The notes: a model not told the origin generated them from the letters alone. A DNA stretch of 64,000 bases from Polaromonas sp. (GCF_010365105.1 NZ_JAAFGZ010000020.1:1-64000); one strand, 5' to 3'. Numbered from the stretch's first letter, positions 29,167 through 37,881 are shown. Numbers and translations are program-made.

Positions 29167-29492
29167 GTGAAAAAACTGCCCCCTACACCCTCCGGATGGT
29201 GGACGCCACCGGCCTGAGCGCCGCCGAGCGCAGCGCCGCCGAACTGCGTTTTCGCATGGCGCTGGAAGCCGGCGTCGGCGGCCGCGAGCTGGTCGTGCCG
29301 ACGCTGCAGGCCTGCATGCTGGCGCGCTCGCTCACCGGCCAGCTGGCGCCGGAAGAACTGGCCCATGCCGACCATGATGCCGAGCGCGAAGTGATCGCGC
29401 TGTGGGAAAAAGCCGAGGACCAGGCCATCATGACGGCCCTGAAACCACTGAGTCGCGACACGGGCGACGCACGGTTTGAAATCAGCCTCTGA
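29163..29492 (+). CDS. Conserved hypothetical protein (109 aa)
   Basis: Small soluble protein with no signal peptide or membrane segment, rich in Ala, Glu and Leu and predicted mostly helical. The start overlaps the GNAT-like stop in ATGA, so the two are coupled. Recognisable stretches are GLSAAERSAAELRFRMALEAGVGG and ALWEKAEDQAIMTALKPLSRDTGD. I do not recognise a domain. Its 3' end runs into a dispersed repeat before the next gene. Confidence 0.7.
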   Translation: MSEKTAPYTLRMVDATGLSAAERSAAELRFRMALEAGVGGRELVVPTLQACMLARSLTGQLAPEELAHADHDAEREVIALWEKAEDQAIMTALKPLSRDTGDARFEISL

Positions 29493-29506
29493 ACTTCGGC
29501 TGAATT

Positions 29507-29560
29507 GCTGCATTATTGATAGCTTCTTATGCCCGCGCTGATTGCGCAAAAGGCTTGTTT
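29507..29560 (+). repeat. Dispersed palindromic repeat (29.5 kb)
   Basis: GCTGCATTATTGATAGCTTC then TTATGCCCGCGCTGATTGCG CAAAAGG; a good family match. It supplies an in-frame ATG at 29529 for the next gene, but that start would make 12 repeat-encoded residues, so the later ATG at 29565 is preferred. Confidence 0.65.
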
Positions 29561-29564
29561 GATC

Positions 29565-30365
29565 ATGAATTCCCTGTCCAGCCCCGACAACCCTTCGCCC
29601 TTCCTGGCCGAGCCGCTTGCCGCAATGGCAATGGAACCGGCCATCGCGCTCGGCCGCACCCACGCCCGGCGGCTGCGCGAGATTTACCGCTCGGCCGGCT
29701 GGCCCTGCCAGGACATGCTGGAGATCGAACTGCTGGCTGGCGGCATGCTGGAGCGCGTCGCCGGTCCAGCCGGCCACGAAACCCTGCGCGTGAGCGATGC
29801 GGGCGTTGCCTGGCTGGCCGCCACATTGGCCGTCAACCGCTCGACACTGTCGGCGCATGAAGCGCTGGTGGAACGCGTGGCCTGCGAAATGGTGCGCGCC
29901 GGCCGCATCGCCTGGCGCACCCTGAGCCTGCGTGCGCAACTCCCGCCAGTTGCAGAAGGCGAAAAGACCCGATGGTGCATGGTGCGGCCCGACGTGTTTT
30001 CAATCCGCAACACCACCGTCGAGACCTACCTGGAGCCCATCGTCCACGAGATCAAGGTCAAGCGCTCGGACCTGCTCGGCGACCTGCGCCGGCCCGACAA
30101 GCGAGGCGCCTACCTCGACCTGGGCGGCGAATGCTGGTATGTGCTGGGCTGCGACGCCAAAGGCCGGCCGATAGGCGCTGCCGATGAGATTCCCGCCGAA
30201 TGCGGCGTGATGCAGCTTGACAACGGCCGTCTGGTAGTGAGCCGGGCCGCGCCCCGACGCGCACGGCAAAACCTGCCGCTGGGCGTATGGATGGCGCTGG
30301 CCAAGGCAACGCCGGTGGCTGGACTGAACGATGGCGTGCAAGGCTTGCTTGGCGAATGCGGTTAG
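29565..30365 (+). CDS. Hypothetical protein with PD-(D/E)XK-nuclease-like core
   Basis: 266 residues from the ATG at 29565. The N-terminal half (residues ~20-130) is helical and could be a winged-helix-like part (LREIYRSAGWPCQDMLEIELLAGG...ACEMVRAGRIAWRTL). The C-terminal half has RPDVFSIRNTTVETYLEPIVHEIKVKRSDLLGDLRRPDK followed by YLDLGGECWYVLG, the strand-strand-helix pattern with E-x-K of MmcB-like PD-(D/E)XK nucleases. Nuclease identity is inference from these residues. No obvious partner; preceded by the 109-aa protein. Confidence 0.65.
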   Translation: MNSLSSPDNPSPFLAEPLAAMAMEPAIALGRTHARRLREIYRSAGWPCQDMLEIELLAGGMLERVAGPAGHETLRVSDAGVAWLAATLAVNRSTLSAHEALVERVACEMVRAGRIAWRTLSLRAQLPPVAEGEKTRWCMVRPDVFSIRNTTVETYLEPIVHEIKVKRSDLLGDLRRPDKRGAYLDLGGECWYVLGCDAKGRPIGAADEIPAECGVMQLDNGRLVVSRAAPRRARQNLPLGVWMALAKATPVAGLNDGVQGLLGECG

Positions 30366-30416
30366 AACGGAACCGGTTTGGCTGGCAGTTGCGGCATGCA
30401 GAAATACAGTATTTCT

Positions 30417-30470
30417 GCTACTTTATTAATAGCTATCAGCACATACACAGTTTGCGGAAAAGGCATTTTT
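30417..30470 (+). repeat. Dispersed palindromic repeat (30.4 kb)
   Basis: GCTACTTTATTAATAGCTAT then CAGCACATACACAGTTTGCG and GAAAAGGCATTTTT. It lies in the 279-bp spacer before the hydrolase gene. Its 3' block matches the coding copy at 28720. The rest of the spacer shows no gene. Confidence 0.65.
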
Positions 30471-30644
30471 AATGCTAAAAATTGATTTTCTGATCAGTGC
30501 AAATGTGCTTGCATGGCAGCCCCACCGGAGATGCTGAAAGAAACCGCCCGTTTAGGGGACTTCCCCCTATCAAATCCTGGTTGGCAAACCGATACTGCCT
30601 GGATTCATGCCCCGTAAGGCAACCATTCCAGACCTTTTTCCGCC

Positions 30645-31502
30645 ATGTCGAAACCTTTCAATCCACCGCTGACGCAAATCCTGCCTGCCCTGCCTGGCGC
30701 AGCGCCGTTGCCAGAGCCCACGGCGGCCCTGCATGACGTTCCGCCCAGCGCCTGGTTGCTGGCGCTTGAAGTGCGCGCCATCTGGGAATTCAGCGCGCTG
30801 CTCCCGGCCTGGCCGCTGCTGAACCGCGCACCCCGGGGCGATGGCCATCCGGTGGTGGTGTTTCCGGGACTCACGGCCCATGACATCTCGACCGCGCCCT
30901 TGCGCCGCTACCTGCAACTCCTCAACCATTCGGCCTGCGGCTGGGATCAGGGATTCAATTTCGGCCCGCGCCGTGGCGTTCTGGACGAAGCCCGGGACCA
31001 GCTGGTGCGCACATTCGAAAGCACCGGCCGCAAGATCAGCCTGCTCGGCTGGAGCCTGGGCGGCATCTATGCGCGTGAACTGGCCAAGGAACTGCCGCAC
31101 ATGGTGCGCGGCGTCATCACGCTGGGAACGCCGTTTGCGGGTTCGCACAAATCAACCCATGCCTGGCGGCTTTACGAGCTGGCCAGCGGACGTCGCATCG
31201 AACAGGAAAGCCAAAGCTACAACCTGCCGAAAGCGCCGCCCGTTCCCACCACCAGCATTTATTCGCGTACCGACGGCGTGGTCGCCTGGCAGGGCAGCGT
31301 CCAGTCGCCCAGCACGGAAAACCCGCAGACTGAAAACATTGAAGTCCTGGCCAGCCATGTGGGACTGGGGTTCAACCCCGGTGCATGGTGGGCGATTGCC
31401 AACCGGCTGGCTCAGCCTGAAGGGCAATGGAGCCCGTTCATGCGTGAAACGCGCGGCCGGATTGAGGGGCTGATCTACCCCGACCCGTCCCGGCCAGCCT
31501 GA
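30645..31502 (+). CDS. Alpha/beta hydrolase (lipase-like)
   Basis: 285-residue alpha/beta-hydrolase. The nucleophile elbow GWSLGG is near residue 145 (SLLGWSLGGIYARELAKEL). An oxyanion-hole-like HPVVVFPGLTAHD precedes it, an acid candidate lies in SIYSRTDGVVAWQ, and the final His in VLASHVGLGFNPGAWW. No secretion signal, so probably cytoplasmic. Substrate not identifiable; such proteins in Burkholderiales are often annotated as triacylglycerol lipase-like or PGAP1-like. Confidence 0.84.
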   Translation: MSKPFNPPLTQILPALPGAAPLPEPTAALHDVPPSAWLLALEVRAIWEFSALLPAWPLLNRAPRGDGHPVVVFPGLTAHDISTAPLRRYLQLLNHSACGWDQGFNFGPRRGVLDEARDQLVRTFESTGRKISLLGWSLGGIYARELAKELPHMVRGVITLGTPFAGSHKSTHAWRLYELASGRRIEQESQSYNLPKAPPVPTTSIYSRTDGVVAWQGSVQSPSTENPQTENIEVLASHVGLGFNPGAWWAIANRLAQPEGQWSPFMRETRGRIEGLIYPDPSRPA

Positions 31503-31544
31503 TCCGGCGGCCAGCCGGAAACAAGCTGCTGGTGTTCCAGCGCT

Positions 31545-32252
31545 TCAATGCACCGGCGCTGGCAGGGTGGCAAAGCGCAGGGTGACCTCGCGGCCCTGGC
31601 GGGACAGGCCGACATGCTCTGCCAGCGCCAGCGCCTGCACATCGGCCCACACCAGTTTTCGGTAACCATCGTCATAACGGTCCAGCGGGCCGTCGCCGAT
31701 CAGATCGGTCTGCAGCGTCAACGTGACTTCAGACGCGCTGGCCTGGGCATGGAGGGTCACGGTGGCGGGCTCGTCCAACGCGTCGGTCAGCGCAAACAAG
31801 GCCGCGCCCAGCACCATGCGCAAGGCGTCACGCAAGACCTGGGCAGGCAGTTCATCAACCTCGTTGACCAGCCGGAAACCGCAAAAATGGAGCATGGTGG
31901 CCATCAGGCCGACACATTCACGCACGCCGGAACCGGCATCTGTCAGAACGCCCGGCTCTGGCGCCAGCCAGGTGCCCATATCCATGCATTCTTCAAGGGC
32001 CGCCTTGGCAAATTCATTGATCTTTGCAGCCTCTTCGCGCACCGCCGGCAAATCGGGCTGGGCGGCCGAAAGCTTGTGGTGCATGACACCGTAGATCAGC
32101 CCGATGGGCTGCAGCGGCCGAACCATGTGGTGCCGCAAGCAAGGCGCCAGGCGCCTGAGGACCGCATAGCGCGCTGCCTCGATCTGCTGGGCGGACACCT
32201 CGGCGGGCAACGCAGAAGCAATGGGGTCTTGAGGGGTTTGCTGTAGGGTCAT
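31545..32252 (-). CDS. Histidine-kinase-like companion protein without clear ATP site
   Basis: 235 residues from MTLQQTPQ at 32252, preceded by a good ribosome site (GGAGGAGC). The middle (RRLAPCLRHHMVRPLQPIGLIYGVMHHKLSAAQPDLPAV) looks like a dimerisation/phosphoacceptor-type two-helix unit. The C-terminal half (LRDALRMVLGAALFALTD...VTLHAQASASEVTLTLQTD) resembles a GHKL fold, but G1/G2-box glycines are not evident. It follows the giant hybrid kinase on the same strand, 263 bp downstream. It might be a phosphotransfer or regulatory partner; inferred only. Confidence 0.55.
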   Translation of the reverse strand: MTLQQTPQDPIASALPAEVSAQQIEAARYAVLRRLAPCLRHHMVRPLQPIGLIYGVMHHKLSAAQPDLPAVREEAAKINEFAKAALEECMDMGTWLAPEPGVLTDAGSGVRECVGLMATMLHFCGFRLVNEVDELPAQVLRDALRMVLGAALFALTDALDEPATVTLHAQASASEVTLTLQTDLIGDGPLDRYDDGYRKLVWADVQALALAEHVGLSRQGREVTLRFATLPAPVH

Positions 32253-32515
32253 TTTTGCTCCTCCCGATGAGAAATGGGTCGGCTTTACTGCTGAGGGTGC
32301 TTTAGGCGTATCCAAGGCACGGTGCTTGAAGCAGGTGACTGCCGGATATGGTTTTTCTGAAAATCAGCTGAACTGTTTGTATCAAAACAAAATACGTCCC
32401 GGCCGGTTAAAGCCGGTTAATTTGTAACCAGCGGCTATTGATCCATACTTTCATGCCAGCGGCACAAGCCGCCAGACATGCACAAGCCTGCGCCTTGTGG
32501 CAATGGCTGCGCGCA

Positions 32516-35500
32516 TCAACCCGGGCCGCTGGGAACCAGTTGCGCAATGCTCTGGCAGATATGCGCGACCGTGGCAGGTTTGGAAAGGTGGGCATTGAAG
32601 CCGCTCTGCAAGGCCCGCACGGTGTCCACCTGCCGGCCATAACCGCTGAGCGCAATCGCCTTGAGGTTGCGCCAGTCAGGGCGCTTGCGAATCTTGCGGA
32701 TCAGCTCGTAGCCGTCCATGTAGGGCATCCCCAGGTCCGAGATCAGCAGGTCGTAGCTGTTTTTTTCCAGCATGTCCAGCGCCTGCTGGCCGCTGGTGGC
32801 CATGTCCACGCTGGCGCCTTCTAGCCGCAACAGTGCCGAAAAGGGCTCCAGCAAGTCGCTCATGTCATCGACCGCCAGAATCCTGAGACCCTTGAGGTTT
32901 CCGCTGGGCAGGCCGGCTTTTTTATCCTGCACCCTGGTTTGCGCCAGCGGCAGCCAGATGGTGAAGCAACTTCCCTTGCCGATGCCTTCAGAATCGGCCA
33001 GCACCTTGCCGCCCTGCGCCACCGTCAGGTCGCGCACCAGCGTCAGGCCCACGCCCAGGCCGCTGTTGGTGTTGAAGGTTTTTTGATCGGGCGCCTGGAC
33101 AAACATGCCAAAGATCTGCGGCAAGAATGCCGGGTCTATGCCCTGGCCGGTGTCGATGACGCTCATGACGGCAAAACCGCCTTCGCGGCCCAGCCGCACC
33201 GTGACCGTTCCCCCGGCAGGCGTGAACTTGATGGCGTTGTTGATCAGGTTCCACAGGATCTGCTCCGTCCGTACGCGGTCGCACAATGCAACCAGTTCCT
33301 TGTCGCTGCATTCGAAATTCAGCGTCAGACTTTTTTTGCCGGCAGCCTCGCGCGCGGCCGAAGCAATGGAGGTGGCCATTTCAGCCAGGTCTGCCGGCGC
33401 CAGCCGCAGCGTCAGCTTGCCGGTGCGGGCCCGCGACAGGTCCAGCAGGTCATCAATGATCTTGGTCTGGCTGACCACGGCGCTGCGAATGGTTTCGCCA
33501 GCCCGCGCCACTTCGGGAAGCGCGCGCACCTCGGGATGGCTCAGCAGCAATTCGGTGTTGACCTGGATCAGGTTCAGCGGATGCTTGAGTTCATGCGACA
33601 TCACGGCCAGAAACTGGTCCTTGAGTTCGTTGGCCTGCTTTTCCATGGCCAGCAACTCATCGCGGCTCACTTGCTGCGACCGGCTTTCGGTCATGTCGCG
33701 GGTAATCTTGGCATAGCCGCCGGTCTTGCCTTCCAGCCGGGTGACAACGCCGCTGCAAAAAAAGGTGCTGCCGTCCTTGCGCAGGTGCCAGCGCTCGTCC
33801 ACGCTGCGGCCGTCTTCGTGCGCACCGCGCAATTCTTCTTCTGGTGCCCCGGCGGCACGGTCTTCGGGGGTAAAGATGGTGGAAAACGGCTGGCCCACGA
33901 TTTCTTGCGGCGTATAGCCAAAATTTCGCTGCGCACCGACGTTCCAGCTGGTGATGATGCCCTCCTCATCGATGGTCAAAATGGCGTAGTCCCTGGTGGT
34001 TTCTGCGGCTATGCGCAGCCGTTCCTCGCCAGCGCGCAGCCGTTCCTCGACCTTGCGCAACTCTGTGACATCCACAAATGTCAGCACGACGCCATCAATA
34101 TGGTCATCCATGGTGCGGTAAGGGCGAATGCGGGCCAGGTAATACCGGCCGTCGCTGCTGCTGACCGGCCGCTCGCTCGGGTTCAGCGTCTTGAGCATTC
34201 CGGCCGCATCGTCTGCCAGCGACGCATAGTCGAGCTTGTGGGTGATGTCCATCAAGGGGCGGCTGATGTCGGACTCGATCAGGTTGAAAATGCGGGTTGC
34301 CTGCGGGGTGAAGCGCTTGATGTGCAGGCTGCGGTCCACAAATATCGTGGCAATGTCAGACGATGCAATCAGGTTTTGCAGGTCGTCGTTCATCATGCCG
34401 GTTTCATCGACCTTGACTTTCAGCTCAAAGTTGACGGTGGTCAGCTCCTCATTGATCGACTGGAGTTCTTCCTTGCTGGTTTCCAGCTCCTCTGTGGCCG
34501 AGCGGAGTTCTTCATTGACAGCCTGCTGCTCCTCGTTGGAGGACTTGAGTTCTTCGGTCGATATCTCGGTCTGCTCGATGATTTGCTGAAGATTTTCCTT
34601 GAGTTGCCGGATCTCGGTTTCCAGCTGCTCGACCAGCACCTGGTGCGCCTGCCCGGCAGTGCTGCGCTCCAGAGCGGGCTTTTCAGGCACTTCTTCGAAC
34701 ATCACCAGCGCCAGCGCTGATTCGGCGTCAACTTCCTCGAAGAAATGCACGCTCATTTCCACCAGGATGGTGCTGTTTCCGCGCCGGAACGGAACGGCAT
34801 GCGTCCTGACGGGCTTGCCGGTATGCAGGGCCTGGTAAAGCGCCGTGCGCAATTCGGTGCGCAGCTCGGACTGGGTGTTGTCCAGCAGATTGACCGACGG
34901 CGTGCCGCTGCCAGGCAACAGGAATTTGCCAACATTCTCTGACAGGTGCAGGATGTTGTGCTGGCCGTCGATCAGCACGCTGGGCAGGACAATCTGGTCA
35001 ATCAGCTTGTGATGCAGTTCGGCAAACGAAGTCGGCTTGGGCGCACGCCGGTCAGGCCCGCGCTGGTTGAAAACCATGCGGCCGCTGGGCTGTTCATTGC
35101 TCAGCAGCAAATGGCGAATGGAAATGCCCGTCGGATTGACCTTGAAAAACCGGCTCTTTTTGTCCACCACGGTGTAAAGCTTGTGCACGGCCTCAACAGA
35201 CTCTGAAGTGCCCAAGAACAAAAATCCTTCAGGCTTGAGCGCAAAGCGAAAGGTTGCCAGGACACTGGCCTGGGCCGACTTGTCCAGGTAGATCAGCAGG
35301 TTGCGACAGCAAATCAGGTCGATGCGCGAAAAAGGCGGATCGCGCAGCACATTGTGGCTGGCAAACAGCACTTTTTCGCGCACCTGCTTGGTCACCCTGA
35401 ACTGCTCTTTTTCGGGGGTGAAAAACCTTTTAAGCCGGGCAGGCGACACATCGGTCGCGATCGTGGCCGGATACAGTCCGTTGCGGCCGAAGTTGATGGC

Positions 35501-36634
35501 CCTTTCATCAATGTCGGTGGCAAAAATCTGCAGTTCGGACGTGCAGTGGTGCAGTTCCATCTGCTCCTTGAGCAAAATGGCCACCGAATAGGCTTCCTCC
35601 CCCGTGGCGCAACCCGCCACCCAGACCCGCACCGGCTCGTCTGGCGAGCGATGGGCCAGCAGCGCCGGCAGCACATCGCGTTCAAGCACCTCGAAGGCCG
35701 CCGGGTCGCGAAAGAAGTTCGTGACGCTGATGAGCATGTCCTGAAGCAGCAGCTTGACCTCTTCAGGGTGCACGCGCATGAAATCCCGATAGGCCGGCAG
35801 GTCCGATACGCCATTGACTTGCAGCCGGCGCTCGATGCGGCGCAGGACCGTGGCCCGCTTGTACTGGCGGAAATCATTTTTAGAATAGACACGCAGTGCC
35901 GACATGATTTCGCGCAGCGCCTCTTCGGCAAGCCGGGCGTTCTCATCGCTGTCGGCCGCCACGGCCCGTAACGCCGCACCATCTTTCTGGGGCAGGCTGA
36001 TGCGGGAGGCATTGGCCCAGAGTTCCTGCAGTCGCTGCGGCATTTTGGCCGCCATTGCAACAAAATCAACCATGCCGGTGGCAATCGCGGCTTTGGGCAT
36101 GCCGTCATATTCGGCGTCCTCGGGTTTTTGCACCAGCGTGACACCGCCCTCTTGCTTGACCCGGGCAAGGCCGGCAGCGCCGTCGTTGCCGGTGCCGGAC
36201 ATCACGATGGCAATCGCCCTTTCCTGGTGAACATTGGCCAGCGTGCGGAAAAACAGGTCGATGGCCAGGTGCGCGCCCCGCACGCGCGAATGGCTGGACA
36301 GTTGCAAGTGCCCGTCGTTCATTTCCAGGTCGTGCGTGGGAGGTATGACGTACACATGGTTGGCTTCAATGGCGGTTGGCTGGTTCACCTGCATAACCGG
36401 CATGCTGGCAACGCGCTGCAATATCTCGGCCACATTGCTTTCATGCTCTGGCGACAGATGAAGAATGACGACAAAGGCCATGCCATTGGCAGCGGGCATG
36501 TGCTCGAAGAACCGCAGCAGGGCCTGCAGGCCACCGGCCGACGCACCAATGCCGACGACGGGAAAGTTGAGCGAGCTTTTGGTGAAGCCGTCGCTGTTTT
36601 CAGGGTCCAGGGAAGCGTCGCGCGGATCTGCCAT
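32516..36634 (-). CDS. CheB-CheR-PAS-histidine kinase-receiver hybrid
   Basis: 1372-residue multidomain signalling protein. In order: CheB methylesterase (residues ~24-205, triad Ser32 in GASAGG, His59, Asp151 in SGTGNDG); CheR methyltransferase (~235-500, with VWVAGCATGEEAYSVAILL and DPPFSRIDLICCRNLLIYL); a Gln/Glu-rich coiled coil (~660-740, TEELKSSNEEQQAVNEEL); two PAS domains (~745-860, 880-990); HisKA with His1014 in VMSHELKHP; HATPase (NNAIKFT, DTGQGID, GLGVGLTLV); and a C-terminal receiver with Asp1300 (LLISDLGMP). All catalytic residues are present. No MCP or CheA/CheW gene is nearby. Not a membrane protein. Confidence 0.94.
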   Translation of the reverse strand: MADPRDASLDPENSDGFTKSSLNFPVVGIGASAGGLQALLRFFEHMPAANGMAFVVILHLSPEHESNVAEILQRVASMPVMQVNQPTAIEANHVYVIPPTHDLEMNDGHLQLSSHSRVRGAHLAIDLFFRTLANVHQERAIAIVMSGTGNDGAAGLARVKQEGGVTLVQKPEDAEYDGMPKAAIATGMVDFVAMAAKMPQRLQELWANASRISLPQKDGAALRAVAADSDENARLAEEALREIMSALRVYSKNDFRQYKRATVLRRIERRLQVNGVSDLPAYRDFMRVHPEEVKLLLQDMLISVTNFFRDPAAFEVLERDVLPALLAHRSPDEPVRVWVAGCATGEEAYSVAILLKEQMELHHCTSELQIFATDIDERAINFGRNGLYPATIATDVSPARLKRFFTPEKEQFRVTKQVREKVLFASHNVLRDPPFSRIDLICCRNLLIYLDKSAQASVLATFRFALKPEGFLFLGTSESVEAVHKLYTVVDKKSRFFKVNPTGISIRHLLLSNEQPSGRMVFNQRGPDRRAPKPTSFAELHHKLIDQIVLPSVLIDGQHNILHLSENVGKFLLPGSGTPSVNLLDNTQSELRTELRTALYQALHTGKPVRTHAVPFRRGNSTILVEMSVHFFEEVDAESALALVMFEEVPEKPALERSTAGQAHQVLVEQLETEIRQLKENLQQIIEQTEISTEELKSSNEEQQAVNEELRSATEELETSKEELQSINEELTTVNFELKVKVDETGMMNDDLQNLIASSDIATIFVDRSLHIKRFTPQATRIFNLIESDISRPLMDITHKLDYASLADDAAGMLKTLNPSERPVSSSDGRYYLARIRPYRTMDDHIDGVVLTFVDVTELRKVEERLRAGEERLRIAAETTRDYAILTIDEEGIITSWNVGAQRNFGYTPQEIVGQPFSTIFTPEDRAAGAPEEELRGAHEDGRSVDERWHLRKDGSTFFCSGVVTRLEGKTGGYAKITRDMTESRSQQVSRDELLAMEKQANELKDQFLAVMSHELKHPLNLIQVNTELLLSHPEVRALPEVARAGETIRSAVVSQTKIIDDLLDLSRARTGKLTLRLAPADLAEMATSIASAAREAAGKKSLTLNFECSDKELVALCDRVRTEQILWNLINNAIKFTPAGGTVTVRLGREGGFAVMSVIDTGQGIDPAFLPQIFGMFVQAPDQKTFNTNSGLGVGLTLVRDLTVAQGGKVLADSEGIGKGSCFTIWLPLAQTRVQDKKAGLPSGNLKGLRILAVDDMSDLLEPFSALLRLEGASVDMATSGQQALDMLEKNSYDLLISDLGMPYMDGYELIRKIRKRPDWRNLKAIALSGYGRQVDTVRALQSGFNAHLSKPATVAHICQSIAQLVPSGPG

Positions 36635-36808
36635 GCTGATGAACCAGTCGGGGTAAATGGATTTTGATAATACCGTTGGATGCTGAAAGCCTTCCAGGCT
36701 GACACCGCATCACTTTCGTCATTATTCATGCAGGCCAGCAAAAATGACCAGCCCCATGAACCCGTTATTGCGGCCAACCGGCAAAAAACGGAACGTCCGG
36801 CACTTTAC

Positions 36809-36835
36809 GCTTGCAGCTTGCAGCTTGCAGCTTGC
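36809..36835 (+). repeat. Heptanucleotide tandem repeat
   Basis: GCTTGCA repeated three times in direct succession and followed by GCTTGC (36830-36835). Non-coding, about 175 bp upstream of the hybrid kinase start. Short enough to vary by slippage. Confidence 0.8.
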
Positions 36836-36905
36836 CAGCATTGATCACAGGGCCAGGCCGAGCCCCAGCGAGAGTTTTGCCGAAACACACACACCCACCA
36901 GTCAT

Positions 36906-36945
36906 GCAAAAAGCGCCCCCAGACTGAACTGGAAGCGCTTTTTGC
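36906..36945 (-). terminator. ppa terminator (bidirectional)
   Basis: A perfect 11-bp inverted repeat GCAAAAAGCGC (36906-36916) and GCGCTTTTTGC (36935-36945); the 18-nt loop contains a further CCAG/CTGG pair. It lies about 100 nt past the ppa stop on the minus strand. Confidence 0.75.
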
Positions 36946-36968
36946 AGGCAAGGCCGATTTTATTGATT

Positions 36969-36985
36969 ACTATTAATTTAATAGC
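36969..36985 (+). repeat. A/T palindrome core of the dispersed repeat
   Basis: ACTATTAATTTAATAGC matches the core of the family; the usual GC-rich arm is degenerate or absent (AAACTATGTATATGGG follows). Probably a decayed copy. Confidence 0.4.
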
Positions 36986-37042
36986 AAACTATGTATATGG
37001 GACATGCTTAAAGCACATAAAAAGCTTGAACTAACGGAAAAA

Positions 37043-37585
37043 TCACTCTGCCGGCTGTTCCTTGGCATAGTTGGCGATGCCGTCGGTGATTTCCTTCTTT
37101 GCAGCTTCCGGGCCTTCCCAGCCTGAAATCTTGACCCATTTGCCTTCTTCCAGGTCTTTGTAATGCTCAAAGAAATGGGCGATGGTTTTCAGGCGCAGCG
37201 GGTTCAAGTCCTCGGGCTTTTGCCAGTGGCTGTACAGCGAGCATTTCTTGTCGATGGGCACGGCCAGAACCTTGCCGTCTTCACCGGCTTCGTCGGTCAT
37301 CTTCAGGATGCCGATGACGCGGCAGGTCACCACCACGCCGGATATCAGCGGTACCGGTGTGATCACCAGCACATCGACCGGGTCGCCGTCGCCGCTCAGC
37401 GTCTGGGGCACATAGCCGTAGTTGCAGGGGTAGTGCATGGACGTGCTCATGAAGCGGTCCACGAAGATGGCGCCGGACTCCTTGTCAACCTCGTACTTCA
37501 CCGGATCGGAGTTCATCGGGATTTCGATGATCACGTTGAAGGAGTCGGGAGCGTTTTTGCCGGGAGTAACTTTATCTAGGGACAT
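37043..37585 (-). CDS. ppa: Inorganic pyrophosphatase (soluble, family I)
   Basis: Hexameric cytosolic enzyme hydrolysing PPi to two phosphates, pulling biosynthetic reactions forward. 180 residues from [20 protein letters not shown]. Active-site blocks: [23 protein letters not shown], the Asp triad in [10 protein letters not shown], and [14 protein letters not shown]. Divergent from hppA, so both pyrophosphatases share one ~300-bp control region. A strong terminator-like hairpin lies in the leader only 33 nt before the start codon. Confidence 0.97.
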   Translation of the reverse strand: MSLDKVTPGKNAPDSFNVIIEIPMNSDPVKYEVDKESGAIFVDRFMSTSMHYPCNYGYVPQTLSGDGDPVDVLVITPVPLISGVVVTCRVIGILKMTDEAGEDGKVLAVPIDKKCSLYSHWQKPEDLNPLRLKTIAHFFEHYKDLEEGKWVKISGWEGPEAAKKEITDGIANYAKEQPAE

Positions 37586-37618
37586 GGTCGCTTTGGAGTT
37601 GATGAAAACACGTTGATG

Positions 37619-37643
37619 AAAAAAAGCGGCCCGCCAGGCCGCT
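37619..37643 (-). terminator. Terminator-like hairpin in the ppa leader
   Basis: On the minus strand AGCGGCC (37643-37637), loop TGGCG, GGCCGCT (37631-37625), then an uninterrupted U-run through 37619. It has all hallmarks of an intrinsic terminator yet points into ppa, ending 33 nt upstream of its ATG. No other minus-strand gene precedes it, since hppA is divergent. Best read as an attenuator for ppa. Confidence 0.72.
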
Positions 37644-37670
37644 GCGTTCAAGTTGTCCGATAGCCGCTGT

Positions 37671-37688
37671 CGCGAGGCCGGCCTCGCG
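37671..37688. promoter_or_regulatory. 18-bp perfect palindrome in the ppa-hppA spacer
   Basis: CGCGAGGCCGGCCTCGCG is self-complementary over 18 bp. As DNA it could bind a dimeric regulator. As RNA in the ppa leader it would form a hairpin whose GGCC blocks can compete with the terminator hairpin 27 nt downstream. Role undetermined. Confidence 0.5.
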
Positions 37689-37738
37689 GGCTCACAGACG
37701 GTTATTTGCCTGTATTTTACTGATGCCGACCTTACGGG

Positions 37739-37768
37739 TTGCCAACGGCTGGTGTTTTCGCGTTTAAT
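37739..37768 (+). promoter_or_regulatory. Predicted hppA promoter
   Basis: TTGCCA (37739-37744) and TTTAAT (37763-37768), 18-bp spacer, match sigma-70 elements at 5/6 and 4-5/6. The predicted leader to the hppA ATG is about 105 nt and includes an imperfect hairpin (37807-37846, GCCACG...CGTGGC with AGCGG/CCGCT). Confidence 0.55.
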
Positions 37769-37796
37769 TTCCCTGAGTTGGCCAATCGTCCCATCG

Positions 37797-37850
37797 CCTC
37801 CATGCGAGCCACGAGGAAGCAACGCAGCGGGGGGCCGCTTGCGTGGCACC
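37797..37850 (+). repeat. GC-rich repeat fragment/hairpin in the hppA leader
   Basis: AAGCAACGCAGCGGGGGGCC followed by GCTTGCGTGGC resembles, in reverse orientation, parts of the GC-rich dispersed repeat at 49609, and folds into an imperfect hairpin. Match is partial. Confidence 0.35.
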
Positions 37851-37881
37851 CATCAAGGCAAAAAACAAGGTGGAGGTATTT

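Larger units (their letters stand above)
36635..37042. other. Gene-free spacer between hybrid kinase and ppa
   Basis: 408 bp with no convincing reading frame. It holds a heptamer tandem repeat (36809-36835), an 11-bp inverted repeat acting as ppa terminator (36906-36945) and a short A/T palindrome of the dispersed family (36969-36985). The promoter of the hybrid kinase presumably lies in its left part; I see no clear -35/-10. Confidence 0.6.

Noticed and set aside
36809..36835. CRISPR-like direct repeats
   Set aside because: Only a 7-bp unit repeated head to tail without spacers and no cas genes; a simple tandem repeat.
37586..37881. Fluoride riboswitch for ppa or hppA
   Set aside because: The conserved GGNGAUGG and pseudoknot landmarks are not visible on either strand of the spacer.
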